Assembly (NCBI RefSeq): GCF_001640805.2 | Contig: NC_066856.1 | Span: 15,909,087-15,973,086, forward strand | DNA from: Lates calcarifer | Taxonomy: Eukaryota; Chordata; Actinopteri; Centropomidae | Direction: 5' to 3' | Length of the DNA stretch: 64,000 bases | In this document: piece by piece, positions 12,501-27,500 of the stretch | Layout of the letters: every line of letters begins with the position of its first letter | Numbering within the stretch: position 1 is the stretch's first letter | The notes under the pieces: generated by a model | Told to the model about the DNA's origin: nothing | Databases searched by the model: none | The model's input: only the letters and a program-made list of their open reading frames with translations | Position numbers and translations under genes: made by a program

Positions 12501-15500
12501 AGTGTTTAATTTCCACAGAGCAGGAAATGTTGACAAATAATGAGTCAGACAGTGAAAATGAAACCCCAGAACCCATTGAAGTAATCAATGAGTCATTGAT
12601 TTTGATCATGAACCTTATCAAAACCCCCCACAGATACAGTACATTATGGTCTGTCTCCCCTTGCACTGTGGTTACGCTTCCTCTACGTTGACCAGTGAGT
12701 CACTGAATGTTTTGCACGCTCATACACACATAAACTCACCCTGTTCCTCTCATGCATTGTCATCACCAATCTTAAATTTGCTCTGGCATGATGAATGTAG
12801 TATTCTTGTGGTTTTGGCGCTACCCACAAGAAAACAAATACCAGCTACAGCCTGTGTTTATAACTGTCACTCAGCTGTAGATTTCAAGGTGTTTCTCGGA
12901 GAGAAAAGAGAAAGAGCAGAGAGAAAAAACTCTTCACGAGACATGTGATGCTCTCTTGGTTTCATGCAAGATGCATGTCAATTAGTTTATTTAAGTGAGG
13001 TTAATTTACTGATTAACCTCACTGAATATAGAGTGGGATGTACAGTGCTCCTGTGAGCGTGCATTCGGAAAAGGGAGATTACTGTTACTCATTCGGCTTC
13101 ACTGGAAATGCTGACTCATTTGGATCTGTCCATTGAAGGGCTGTTGGAAGTGTACCCAGAGTATTTTGGGGAAATTGATAATTGTCCTGAATGTGTCCTC
13201 TTGGAGAACAACCTGTGCAGATAGGAATATATAGACAAGAGCATAGTCTACGGCCAGTGGCTTCCCGACCATAATTTCCCTCCTGTGTTATGACTGAAAT
13301 TGTTATTTTTTTCTCCATGCTAAGTGGGAGTAATTACATGGTCTGGAACCACTACGGCCACAGTCAAATCCCCCCTCCTTAAAAAAGCATAGACACACAC
13401 ATGCACGTACACAAACACTCACACATATTCAACACACACAGCGGCAGATCACACAGCCCTTTGCCCACCTCGTTCTGTGGTCCACTAAACTAATCAGGAA
13501 GCAGTCTGGGCTGTTTCCCCACCACACACTGGGAGTATTCTTATTAGGGCCTTGAGTGTCCTCATGCTGCAGTAATGTCACTGCATTAATACAGTATAAG
13601 TCTAGTGACAATATAAAAAACCACAAGAAAAACATAAATCACAACATTATCTACACACATTTCCAGGGTTTTTCCAAGTAACTGGGTAATATAAATGTGA
13701 ATAGCAGCTACATGTTAAAAAAAAAAGTCAGTGTTTTTTTTTTGTTTGTTTTTTTTTTTACTTTGCTAAACAGCATATTGCGTACTTTCCAGTAAAAAGA
13801 TCAATGGAAAACAAACTAATTTTCTTTATCTCTGAGTTAGCATGAGGTACAACTTCTCCACTTCTGTTCTCCTTGACTGACAGTGAAGTGAATGCAATTC
13901 TAATACAAAAAAAATGTAAGATTTTTCTTCCATCAGATAAAGCAAATTTCTCAATATTGTTACACTCGTGTGATGTTCAGTACAGTTCAAACATTAGTCA
14001 TCATAAGCTATTGATCAAACCAGGCCAGATAAGGCTGTATCAAGGAAGCAAGACTGCATTTTATTCTTATGGATTCAACTTTTCATGTCTAAGAGAAAGA
14101 TTTTTTTGTTTTTTTTTTCTTTCAAAAGACACATTTATGTACGATCCAAACCAGAGAAACTGGCATTGAATGGCCGGGGACGGCACCAATTCTAACCAGG
14201 AATGTCTCGTTTTTATAAAGTTCTACTTGACTTGATTTGACTCTCTAAAAACAAAAGTTTATGCCATCAGTAGAATCTGATGAGAAGATGCTATATTCAC
14301 CTCAGAATCCCAGACTCAGTGGCTTTAAAGTCAGTAAACGATAATATTGAGTTATTGTCCAGCCCTAATATCAAGTATGCAGATGGAAAGTAGGCCACTG
14401 CCTGTCTTCCTTCACTGGTCCAACATCCATTCCCACAAAATCAACATTAGGAAGTTATACTCCTTCTCGTCCTGAAAACAAACTGTGTTGGGCGGTCATC
14501 TGGCAAGTTTTTGCAACGTGTCTCTGTTTTCATTTATTATTTAGACGGGTTTGTGGTGGCCTGACCCAGCTGAGTTGCTTATTAGCTGCAGACTGAAAGG
14601 AACAGTCTTGGACAGTAAATCCGTCTTGTGGGATGAAATTGAGTATCTCCCAGCAGGGGTTACGCTGTGACCCTGTCTGGGCCTCAAGGGTTTGCTTTGG
14701 TACAGCCGAACTCAGGGTACCTAAGGAATGTGGCTCAGACATGGTGGTAGGAGCAGGACTGACAACACCCTGAGATGTTCAGCCTTGCATGCTGTAACCC
14801 TTGAAGGACGTTTTGATCCCGTTATATCAGTTGGAGCTTGTGCCAAGATGTAACGCAGACTCACAGGAGTGTTGATCATGTCAGAGCAGCCGTGCTTCGG
14901 GGTCAGCTCCTTCACCCGTTTACAATGGCACCAGGAAGGTAGTGGAGGCACAGGGAACAGTGGGAACAATAAACATGCTGCCTTCCTTTCTGTCTGGCAA
15001 GGACCAAAGAAACAGTGATAACAGTGACAGGGAAAAGTTTACTCCATACTTCAATTCCACTTTCAGCACCACATAGTGAAAGATTACACCCTAAACATCT
15101 CATGATTTATATATAATTCTCTATATGCTTATCAGAAACAGTAAATTCTTTAGATTCTGTTTCTTTACAAATGTCTGTTTCTTGTATAAAGTCATTACTG
15201 CATTACTGCATTACTTTCCATAGAAGTTAATGCCAGAATTGGACAAGAGGCTACAACTAATAGTTATTGTTACTATTTATTAATGTCATTTTATATATAA
15301 TAAAATAAATTAAAAAAAAATTATAATATAATTTAATATTTAATTTCAAACCTGTTTCATCTCAAATCTGGTTGGGTGTGGTCTGTGTTGCACCTGTAAC
15401 CACACCCACCAATGTTGCCACAGGGTCCTGGAATACACCCCCACATCGCTACAGCGAGGTGAGAACTCAAAAGACATACATGTTGACAGGCTCTGATATA

Positions 15501-18500
15501 ATTCTTTGATTATTATAGCCATAAATACTCCTCATGTTGTGTCAGGGTCAGCTGTCCAGTCTAAACAGCCCCTGCAGAAAACTTCAGTCTCCATCATGTT
15601 AATGTTTTTACCCTCCCAAGGGCAACAAATCCCTTACACTTCATCTGTAAACGAACCTTGTACGCTGATGACCCATTTACTTGTGTTTACCCAACTGGAT
15701 ATATAGTGTTTCACTGTTGATTTTTGCTGTGCCAAACATGAAAGAAGCTGCAGCGAGGCATTTGTGTGTATCATTGCCATTGGGACATTCTCACTGCAGA
15801 GAGAAGATTTAAGTTGTTATCCTCCACTTGTGTTGTGAATGTAACTTTTATCATTCATCTGTAGTCATTACAGCAGTGTTTCTTCAAAGCTAAACAGCTA
15901 TGGGCGAACCTCAAGCTAGTGTGACAAATTTATCTTTTTGACATCTTGGTGAAACTTAATGCGGCATTTGTTCTGCTGCTCTACAGCTGTGTTGGAAGTT
16001 CTCAACCGGGCAGAGAAGTTTGTTTAGATGAGGAAGCATCTGTTTCTAGAGGGAAATGCTTGGCAGGTGATTGACAACCTTGTTAGAGGAAATATTGTTG
16101 GAGATTGTTCTAATTTTATGCACAGAAATTCATAGCCTTTAGAAGTTTATACTCATAAACTGCAGGCTGCACTGGTGGAAAAAGAATCAGTCCCTTTTCA
16201 CCAGTTTGATTTAGGACACAAAGCAGCTGCCTGCAGTTATTTTAAGACTTTTTCAACAAGCCTATAGCAATTGTAATGAGAAATATCAGTGGTTTACTTT
16301 TAATCTTCACTGGAAATTGTCTACGTAAAGAGAGAACACAGAGAGGCAAAGAATGCCAATGCTATTTTCCCCCAGATTTTCTCCATCAGCTGTCCTCGCT
16401 CCTCCCCCTTCCTTTCTGCCGCTCCTAGAGCCAGGAAATCTGAGCGAAAAAGCACAGAACAAGGCGGCGAAAGAAAAAAGAAAACAAGTGAAAGCAGTTT
16501 ACCAAAGGAGGAGGACGAGGAGGAGGAGGAGGAGGGGAAGGAAAAGCAGTTCAGCATGCAGAGCTCTCCATCTCATAACTCTTCTCTGATTACTTCTCGC
16601 TCTTCTCATTCTCTGTCTCTGAGAGGAAGCGCTGGCCTTGTTGTTTTGAATGCATATGCCATTTTCTTCAACAGGGTCACATTTTTCATTTCTACTACAG
16701 CAGTGTGTTTGACAGGAGTTGGGAAAAATGCCACCTGGCCAAAATGTGCTCTTGCTTCCTGTAAGATTTTGGCCCACGAGTTATGTTTTTACTGTGATAC
16801 ACCTGGGTTTTCGGGGCTTTTATGTGGCAATATGACCACTGTTGTGGACCAGCTGAACTGACACATTGGACTTCCCCTCCCCTCTTTTCATACTGTGGTT
16901 AGTTTCATTACATAAGCAGGGACGTGTCAGTTGCTATGGTACAAAAATGAGAGGAAAATTTCTCTTTGGATGGTGTTCTTCAGGGAGTCTTGGTTAGATC
17001 AATTTTGTGTTTTATAGAACCATGTTTTTAAAAAACAACCAGAGCAATTTATTGGCTTTTTTTGGCATGACTCTGAGGATGGCAACGTCAACCGATCTCT
17101 GAAATATCACAACAACTGGAACACACGTTCTTGGAACACACATTCATGTTCCCTGTAATAACTTTGGTGATCCTTTCATTTTCCATCCAGCGCCATCATC
17201 AGGTGAAGTTTTTAATTGAATTAATTTTTTGCCCAGTATTTTGGTTTATGCATAACCTGACTCTTTCATACAGAGCAAAAATAATTACCCAGACGTTTAC
17301 TAGGCAGTTACTGGGTAGTTTGTTATTAGTCACTTAAATTAGAAAAAAAGGGGAGAAAAAATCATATCATCTGACATCAGGTGGGTGAAAAGTGACAAAG
17401 ACACAACAAGATCTTCTATTAAAAGAACAGTTTGACATTTTGAGAGACACTTGTTCACTTCCTTGTCAAAAGCTAGTATGATGATTGAGGTGATTTTAAT
17501 GTTGGCATGCTAAATATGAGCAGCTGTTTATGAGCAGCTGGGGGAAACAGCTAGCCTGATAAGAGGAGGTGCAGAAATGGCACCTATCAGAACCTCTACA
17601 TTTTACTAATTAACACTATCTTGTTTGGTTCAGAAATAGTTTTGTCTTGTTTTGCTTCTACTTCTATCACTTCTTTTCTTTGACTGATGTCAGCATGCTA
17701 TTGTTGGCTGTCTAGTGATAGCAAAACTTACAAAACTAAGAGGACATTCTTCCTGTAACAAATTTTCCATGAGGTGGTTGCCCAGGACTGTGATATGTAG
17801 CTAGTATGACAGTCCTGCACTAGAGAGCATGAGTGCACACTATAGATAATATTAGGCATAAAATAATCTTTCTAAGAGTATACATCCCTCTGTAAAGGCA
17901 CTTCTACCATTCAAAACAAAATAACCTTTCAGGAGTTAAAGTGAACCCTTCTTTGTCAGGAGTTTATAACCGCAAAAGTTCCAGCACTTCCCTTGTTCTG
18001 TTTCTTTAACCACATGAGATCATTACATTTGCTCCTCATCACAACCAAATCAACCGTTTGGGCCAGCGCTCACTTTTCCATTCCTTTCTGATGTGCAGTT
18101 CTTCTTGGTGCTGTGTGTGTGTAGCCAAAGTTACCCTCCGCAGTCATTTAACATGACTGTCACTCCACACTCTAGCCCTTCTCACACACCGCTGCCAAAA
18201 AGGATAAACTGTACAGAAAGGCATCTCAAGCACATGATTCTCTAACTCTGTTGCCCCATCTTTGACATCCTGATTTAACAACCTGTAAAAATATGACATC
18301 ATCTTGAATTTCAGTGATTTGCTAAAGGCCAGATCAATTTTGACTGATGCCAAATTGCTTCTGGAGTCTTAACTGTCAACTCTACTCTGGAAATTTTGTG
18401 CTGTGACTAGTAGACAAACACAAAAGCTCAATTTTGAAGGAGTGGCTTCGCCTTTAAATTTGGCTTTAGGATATTTGAGTGTCTGCTGTCCTCCTCAGCT

Positions 18501-21500
18501 GAGGATTTATAAAGTGACGAGGGCAAAGCATGGAGACTTTTCTGTCTTTTGAACAGACAGGAGGGCTTTAAGAGGCGGAAAACTCCCTTAAGGAAATAAG
18601 TTGTGATGTGAAGAAAGAGTGTTGCAGCTCCCGGCACATGTGTAGCCAAATCTGTTGCTGCTCGAGCTTCAAAAATGAATCTTGAGACTGAGTGAGTGTG
18701 AGAATAGCTGCAGTCCAGAAGGAGAGGAGTTATGGGGGTTGTGCGGAGCTAAGGAGCCTGTTTCCTGTCCGAGTGTGCACATTGTAAAGGAACCAGCAGG
18801 CCCTATTGTCTCTCAGGTTGTCCAGTGACGCAAGACCTTCCTGTAGTGAAGGCTCTGCTGATAGCCCAGCCACCACACTGTACGGTAATATCAACTTCCA
18901 TGTATTCAATAAAACCTGAGACAGACCCAGATGTTTTTTATCCCAGGAGTTCTTTTTCTCAGTCAGATGTTTCCCTTTAAAAAAAACTGGAGCACGTAAC
19001 CATTTAGTGCTGATAAATCAATTGTGTTTCTGATTCTCTTTCAGTCAAATCCCTGCTGCCTGGTTGTTTTTTATTAGCTGATACTTTCTTTTTAACACTT
19101 CCCCTCCTCTGTGTTGATTTGGATGTGATTTCCTGACTTATGAGAAGCAAATAAGTATCTCCGATTTCCTCACCTACAGTGCTCCACACCACCCTGTCTT
19201 GGCAGGGAGGAGCACAGTGCAGAGCAGGAACATGTCACAAGCCTAATGGCATTGAGGTAATGGATTGGTCTGTCCTGCCAGATGCAGCGGTAATAATCCT
19301 ACGAGCTCCAGACAGAGTCTTAGCAGAGCTTCACAGCACTGCAAGATCCTGAGTGGAATCCCTATAGCTTTAGTTTATGACCAGGCTGCGTCAAAGTCTG
19401 GATTGACCCTGCCTGTGCACTTGTCTCTGCCTCTGGTAAAGTCTGCAGGATCTTGTGCCAATTTATCTTCCCTCTTTCTTTTCTTCTTGCCCCTATTTTC
19501 TTTTGCTTCCTCTCAAAATCTGTTTTTGTGCATTACTTAAAAAAAATCGTCAGGTTTTTGTCATTAAGGCGACATCACTCTGAACATCCAGCTGTGCCAC
19601 TTCATCACGCAGGCATCTTGTCTTTTCAGTGACCACTCCAATTGATTTACATTAAACTTCTGGTATCAAAGCACAATCCAGATGTGTCTCAGAAGTAAGG
19701 CTAAGTTGATGTTAATGGGATCCTGCTGCGGCACTGCTGTGGATCAGCTTAGATTTGGGTATTAGTGGCAAATGATTTCAGCCAAGTATGCCTTGCTGTG
19801 GCTATATGCACATTCAAAATGCATGAGTTTCTCTTTCATTTCACCACTGCTCCGTTGTTCTTTGTCCAGGGTAAAGACCAGATGTTCCACTGTTTCTCCT
19901 CTGATTTCCTAAACCAAACTGAGTCTTCCACCATCTGCAAGAGACATTTAACAGCTGTATGGTATTTGTTCTGTTAATGATAGTTTTGCAGTGATACAGA
20001 GATATAAAACACAACACTGCTAGTTAACTTGCACAGTTTTCAGCAGTAACCAAGAGTTACAGAAAAGTTTATTTTGTCATGCTTAGAGTTTGGAGCTGCA
20101 GGTACATGCTCCAAATGTACCCATAATTCCCAGCAAGCCTATCCCAAGGTCCACTTACCAGCTTTTTCTGGAGCTTTCAGTTGTATCAGATGGTCCTTAT
20201 TAGTGGATAAAGTTTGCTTAGTTGCCACAGAGACATACAGGCTCAGTAGTAGCTGTTATGATTTCATTCATAGCACTTCGTGGACTTCTCATCCATGTTG
20301 GCTTATAAATTAAGCCCCACGTTCATTCATTATTAATGTTAGAAAAACTCGTTTTTTGACAACAATCCCAACTCAAGGTCTGTACTTACAGTACATGTGA
20401 TACAGTTGAAAATTCCATTAAAACTAAGTAACTGGACCTTGAGTGGGGATTATTTTGTCAAACAGCTTCCAAGATGAAGGGTGAACTCGCATGCAAGTTG
20501 AAAACTGAGAGAATTTGCAGTTTTTTGTTTGACTTTTTAGGGGATGGGCAGTCTCACTTAAAGTAACAAATCAAAGGAAAAGCCAACATAAAGTGTCCTT
20601 GTAAGGTTGGCACTGATTCTACAAGTTTCTGGAACTCTACTAGAGGGATTGAACACCATTCTTCAAAATTATATTCCCTTATTTGGTGTTTTGATGATGG
20701 TGAAGAGCGCTGTCTAACATGTTGGTCCAAAATCTACCATAGGTGTTCAGTTGGGTTGAGATCTGGAGACTGTGTAGGCCACAGCATATGATTTATATCA
20801 TTTTCATTGTGTTTCTCCCCTAATTTTTCAGATTTTTCCTTTAATTTGTCACAAGTTGGTAGTTTTGGATTATATCCTAAATATTTAGGCTTTTCAGAGA
20901 GAAATGTGCTTCCAGATATGAGGATTTTAACTATCTTAGACAAGAAAATACACTTTTTGGATCATAAACTGTTTGTTTCTTAATTTCCTGTTGTGTGTTT
21001 CTGTTGTTAAGAGGATGGAAAACACCCCATCTCATAAAACAAGACTCACACACCACAAAAAAACTAGCAGAGGCTCTTTAGATGTAAAAATGGTAGATCC
21101 AGAAGTGACAAAAGTCTGAAAAATGTGAAGGAAAAGTGAATATTTCAGTCATCAGATCACTGTCAGCAGTTTCATCATTGCTTATTTTCAAGCAATCGTC
21201 AATGGTGACTGGATAAACAGATGCCTCATGCAGCTAGAAAACACTGATAAATAACACCTGGGCTTCCTTAAAGTAATCCAGGTGTGATCTATCCAAAATC
21301 CATTGCAACTTAGCAACTGTGAATCTGTCTTCATTTAACTTTCCCCACCAGCTGTGTGAAAGCGTGTCTCAGTATAAAGAGAGGTGGTTGTAGTCTAACT
21401 AGTAGCACTGTGTTTCTCCAGGCTTGGAGCACTCTTCTGATCAGCGACACATGTAATTACGCAATTTGGAAGTAGGTCCTTGGCTGGTGGCAGATGAGTT

Positions 21501-24500
21501 TGTCTCTCCTGCGTGCAGAATCCATCGCATTATAGCTCGGACTTGGATAATAGAAGGCGAGCCTCATTCATCCATCAAAACTAATGACTCAAGAAATGTG
21601 TCTGTGTCATGCCTGCACATGGCTTTGTGGAAAATCTGATTGTCTGCTGGATGTTGTGATTTTGGCAATGTGAGGCTTGTGTAGACCTTTTTGTTGTGAC
21701 ACCACTGGACTGATCCCTGAATTTGGATTTTTAGCCATAAACATATAGCCTTACATGATCAATTTTCTTATAGTTTAATGACAAAAATGGAGCTGGATAG
21801 ACCAGATGCCAAAAATATACTGATTTCCCCTTGTTTGTATAGTTCTGTGTGGTTCCAGTCGTGTTGGATAAATCCACAAACACTAGGTATTAACTCAGGA
21901 ATCTTGCAATATTTATAATGTACTTGAATAAACATAAAACCCCAAGGACCACTACTGTCATGACATATTTGGACAGGTGTGTGAAATTTGAAATAGATGA
22001 GGTGTTTATAATGACCTCAGACCATTAAATCCCTTGTATTAAGCTAAAAAAAAAAAAAATGCATTATCACTGGAAAAATCCAAATGAAAGTTGCATGGGC
22101 CAAGATAAGCTAGATGACCTCAAGGAAATAATCCTGCACATTTGTAGTTGAACTAATCATAGACGGACCACCCACAACAATGTGATGCATTAAACCCAAA
22201 CTGAGGTCAATTGTATCCCACAAGAAAATTAAATCCCACAACTTCATGAAAGCTGAATAAAATGTGTTTGCTGCAGATGAATGCATTTTAGACAGCAGTG
22301 CTCCTTGTTTTTGGTCGAGTTTGGACGCAAGCAAGCACTTTTAAGGCACACAAGAGGCGGTTTTAAAGTATCCGTGAATGGGGAGGACATGCTCCCAAGA
22401 GGATGAGCCTGTGGATGTCATCAGAAGGCGAGTCAGGAGGCGAACTGAGCTGAAGGTCTGGAATACAGATCTGCAGGACAGTCATAAGGACGCTGTCACT
22501 GCCCAGCTGTCTGTCTCAGCACACAAATCCAAATGACAGGCAGGATGCTGTCCATTTGTCATGCAGATGTTGACATACGCTGTGTAGAAGCAGCTGACTG
22601 TCGGTCTGAAACGTCCATTAGCCAACATGGTTCAACCTACATGAGTGAAATGAGAAATGTAGATTAACACAGTGTTAATATACTGTTAACGCAATTGTAT
22701 CAGCTTAAATAGCTTTTGTGCATTTTTGACCAAAATATTGACCTTGAAATGTGGAGCCTCAGGAACAAGATCAGGAATTAAAAGTCCATTTCAGCCCATT
22801 CCTGTTTGGCTTTCCACCACATCTGAAAAACCAAGATTAGACAAATTAAACTAATAAAGGATTAAGGAGTGACAGCTTTGTTTTGAGCTGCAATTTTGGC
22901 ACACAGCGAGACAACAACACAGAGTAATCGTGATTGTTACTGCAAAGTGGCAAGGATCTGCTGAGTGATTTTTTCCATTGTTTTACTGCTTTTGTACACA
23001 CTGAAACAATTAGAAAATAACCCTAACCTTCCTTCTCTTTATCTTTTCTTATTAGGGCTTAAGGGGATTAGCTCTATAACCTTGTTTAAACATCAATAAC
23101 ACTGCAAGAAATTCCAATTTTCAAGTCTTAATATTGACCCTAGTGACAAGTATGGTTTGCTTTCAGACTGGATTCCATGAATTCTATATGCTTGAGACTT
23201 GCTCAGCACTTCTAACTCCTCTTGAGTTAGGCTTTGAGAAAGTACTTTAACTTTTTTAGGCATAAGACCAGGGAACCACTGGAGCTAGGTTACTGTGGTG
23301 GAGATATAGGTAAATCCTGAGTTCCTAGAAAAGTCCTTGTGGTGAAAAAGGGTCAGGAACATCCTTACCACAAAAAGGTTCCTTAAAAAGTTTCCTCTGA
23401 AGGTTCATAGGCAGGCTGTTGTGGTGGAAAAGTGCCAGTTGGTGTTATTGTTATTGTGTCAACCACATTTTAAATGAAATATTTTGACCAAAATTGATAT
23501 TGTATGTTGCCCTTTAGAACAACTGGCAAGTTCATCACAAAAAGTTCAGTGGAGGAAAAGATATAACTTAAAAACAGTTTCAACACAAGTTTGAATGAAG
23601 ACTCACTGGAGAAAATTTATACAAAACTTGCTGTTATCTTTGTGGAACTATTACTGTCTCAAACATAAAGACTGCTGTTTTATTTTGAAAGATGATAAGA
23701 CCTAATTTTTTTTGCCTGCAAACTCATAGTTTGACAGCTGTAAGTGACATCATATTTGTGACCACTTGAAATGCTTTTAGTGATGATTATCAATCCAACT
23801 GAACTTCTTAGGATTGGACAAAACGAACTTGGGGGGGTGTTGAGGAGACACAGATAGCATCAGAGGAGAGCACTCAGGGTCCCAGCGTCCCAGCATGATG
23901 GTTCAACCCCTGGAATCAGATATAACGCCTCAGCCGATGAAGGCAGAGGCTCCATCGTCTCACGCCACAGTGATGGGATCCAGTCACCTCTTCTTGCAGC
24001 TGCGTCTTCAGCCGCGGCGGCAATCAGTGCACATCTGTCAGGACGGCCTCAGTGTTTACACAAGGCTAACCGTACAGTGTCAGCCCCGGCACCAAACTCC
24101 TCAGCTGCTCACTTTGAAGCTACAGAGTTCATCTGATGAAGAGGCCCAGTGACTGCTGCCCAAACGCCTGGAAGATAAATGTGACACATTTTTTCCCAAA
24201 CATCCCAAAACATGATAACGAGATCCATGGAAACTCCTCTTCATTGATGATAAAAGCTGGTGTGGCTATGGCACCATCACGATGAACCCTACACTTGATG
24301 CATTTTGTGGCCTTTTTGTGTATTTTTCTTGTTTCCATAAGTAACTGTCAAATATAATTTGACATTATGTCATTTCTAGCACCAATACAATGATGATCAG
24401 TGGAATAAATGAAATTCAGTGACTGAAACAGGAATAGAAAAGGTCAACGTTTGGTGTGAAACACAACCCTGAAGAGCCAGGGTACAGTGGGGAATTGAAC

Positions 24501-27500
24501 AGAGAAGAAAAACAGATACCAGTGTCTCCAACAACAGAGGCTACAAAACACCAGAATACAGTCACAAGACATGTTGTGTTTTAAAGGAACATTCCACTAA
24601 TTTTACACATTTACTGATTAAAGGGGAATTCCACCTGATTTTACACATCAAAGTCTGTTTACGGGTCTCAGAGTATGCTACAGTATACATTATATGAAAA
24701 AATTCAACAATACTTTTTGTGGCTCCACAGGGGGCCTCATTAAATCTGATAAGTTACCTCAAGTGACGTCACTACAAGTCTGAAAGTTAAAAGAAACGTG
24801 AACAGGTAATGTTGGCTATGTAGTGATAGCTGCCAGTGATAACACACCCAAAACGCTTACCAAACTTACCATCTGCGATTGTATTGCATTATGGGTAATG
24901 TAGGTGCCATGTTTTGATAAGGAATTTAAAAGATGGGGTTTCTGTTTCTGCTGCATTGAATTTGAGCCTTAAAAAATATTTTAAGAGTGCAAGGCTGAAT
25001 CTGCGGCATACTCTTTTAGAGAGGTACTAAGCAGCCTGAAAAAAAGTGTTAATGTGGCTCTGTGGCTCTGTGGGAGCTTTGATGAGTCTTGAGAAAATTA
25101 CATTAATGTTGACATTTTCCAGGCAGGGATGGTCTAAAGGGAAACTGTAGGTTGCATTGTAGGAAGCGTAACATCCCATGTTTTTGCAGTGTTGCCCTAA
25201 GAGGAAGATTATTTATTATAATCTCATGTCACTTGTTGTATTTTAATGTAAAGCATATTGAGTTTCCCTGTAATGAAATGTGTTAAAGTTTTGATTTCTT
25301 AGCCTCTGTCGCTTACATTTTTGTCCATTCTTTTTTCAATTTGTCTCCTGGAAGCCCCTGAACTTTATTAAAGTGCAAGAAAACATCACTAGAGTATCGC
25401 TTTAAGATGCTAAACTAGTTTTTTTCTTGCATGGAAACACTTACTTTCTCAGTCTTACCAGCACAGTCACCATTAGCTGTTCTCTCCACCTCTGTGAAAC
25501 CCACAGATTACAATATAGTCACTGAATGGCTGTTTTTAGTTGTCAAAAGTCATTCTAAAAAGTGGAGGTCATACATGTGGAAATATAAGTGCATGAGTCA
25601 GGTTTGAGAAGACAGTATTCATTGCAAAATTATTCTTGGAATGCACTAAATGTCATAGATTGATGATATTAGAAAATGTATCTGAGGGTGGACTTTTTTC
25701 CCTTTAATAGAAATGGAAATAGAGTGACACTGAAGTTGGCTTCTGATTTGACAGATTTGGAAATCAAGCAAAAAGTTCTCTCTATAGTTCTCTAGTATTT
25801 GGAGCATTTACTTTTGTGAGAAAGAATCAGACATGTTTAGTGATCACATTAAATCAGGTCTAGCTCAAAAGCTACTGGACTTAGACTTGTCAAACCAGGA
25901 CAAGATTAACAAGTGGAATCCAGAGGCTACAGTTAAAACACAGTTTGAGATTTTTTAAACATTAATTCTATTTATAAAAACAGGAAAAGGCATAATTTCA
26001 CAGCTTTTTCTCCACCAGACCACATTAGACCAGGTCTTGGAGAAAAAACATAGTTAAATAAAAAAATATTTTACTGCATCTAACTCTCTATCTTTGTCCC
26101 TCTTTTTTTCACATCAGGTTTAGACTCCAGTACAAGGACTTTGAGCACTCCCAGCCCTGGTCTGATTCTGCCGTCTAAGTCCTCCTCTCTCTCATCGCCC
26201 GCCCTCTCCAGCAACGGCCATGAGACCAACTCCTCATCCTCCTCCTCTGCCCCCGCCGAGACAGTCGCCGTGGTCCACCCCCAGCCGGGCACCCACACCC
26301 GCTCCCGCCAGTCAAAAACCCACCACCTCGCCCCCATCGACCTCCTCCCCGACCACACCCTTCTGCAGATCTTCTCCCACCTCCCCACCAATCAGCTGTG
26401 CCGCTGCGCACGTGTATGCCGCAGGTGGTACAACCTGGCGTGGGATCCGAGGCTGTGGGGCACTGTGAGGCTGACGGGCGAGCTGCTGCACGCCGACCGT
26501 GCCATCAGGGTCCTGACTCATCGGCTGTGCCAGGACACCCCGAACGTGTGTCTGACCCTGGAGACAGTGGTGGTGAATGGCTGCAAGAGGCTCACCGACC
26601 GGGGGCTGCTTGTGGTGGCTCAGTGCTGCCCCGAGCTCCGTCACCTGGAGGTTGCTGGCTGTTATAACATCTCTAATGAGGCTGTGTTTGAGGTGGTGTC
26701 CCGCTGCCCCAACCTGGAACACCTGAACCTCTCAGGTAAAAAGAAAAGAAAGATTCAATCAAAGCCATTTTGCCTTGATTGGTGGTTAAAGGCAGGCTTA
26801 GTCAGTTTTAGTAAGGAGTGGCTGTAACCTTACATCACACATGTATGTGGATTTACCTCAAAGAATTCCTCCTCTCAGTCATTTCTTCTTAAAGCTGGTA
26901 AAATCATTAAGAGGAGCAGGCGAAGCTCTGCCAACCTTAAGCTCCCATGTGGGAGAAGAAAGGCTTTCTTTAGCTGAGAGCAGAACTTACCTCAACATGA
27001 GTAAGAGGGCCGGTCTGCTGCTTTCATTAAGGAAGTGACACAAATAACACTGACTTGGATAGGACTCCGGTGGCAGAGCAGCGTCTGCACCATTAGCACC
27101 AGAAAGTTAGCCTTTTGTTGCAAAAATAGCCTTTAAAAAAAAGTTGCGGCTTTTATTTGAAAGGCCAAAAATAATGAAATCAAGTCTATTTTTTAACTCG
27201 TAAGGACATCAGCCTTTGATTTTTATCCTGAAAACTGACCACAATTTTGGTTTTCTTGGAGTTGCTTGCACTCAAACAGTTTTATACTTCTCTAGTTGCA
27301 GGCATGTGGCCAGATCTTCAGGTTTTACTCTGGTTCCCTCTAGTGGCTACTCATTACTTTACTTCTGCTGGAAGTAATGGGGGACAAGACCCATACCTCT
27401 TGTTCCATGTTCAACAAAAATGTTGATCTGAAGCCAACATCAGTCTGAATTAGAAAAAATCAAACAGGCTACAGTCTGTTTTTTTTAGTAAGAAATTAAT

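Larger units (their letters stand above)
11078..26117 (+). other. fbxl7: fbxl7 intron 2 (15 kb)
   Basis: Runs from GTAAGG to CACATCAG. It contains a pyrimidine-rich tract (about 11107-11175), a CA-rich tract, homopolymer runs near 13720-13765, a GAG tract, AT-rich sequence near 15285-15355, several dispersed repeats and a CpG-rich open stretch at 23830-24160, described separately where notable. No convincing internal exon with both splice sites was found. Confidence 0.7.

Noticed and set aside
16321..16777. Poly-Ser and poly-Leu reading frames
   Set aside because: Produced by the GAG/GGA simple repeat on opposite strands.
26080..26722. Long antisense and other-frame open stretches across fbxl7 exon 3
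   Set aside because: They overlap an unmistakable F-box exon and arise from its GC-rich, Ser/Pro-rich coding sequence.
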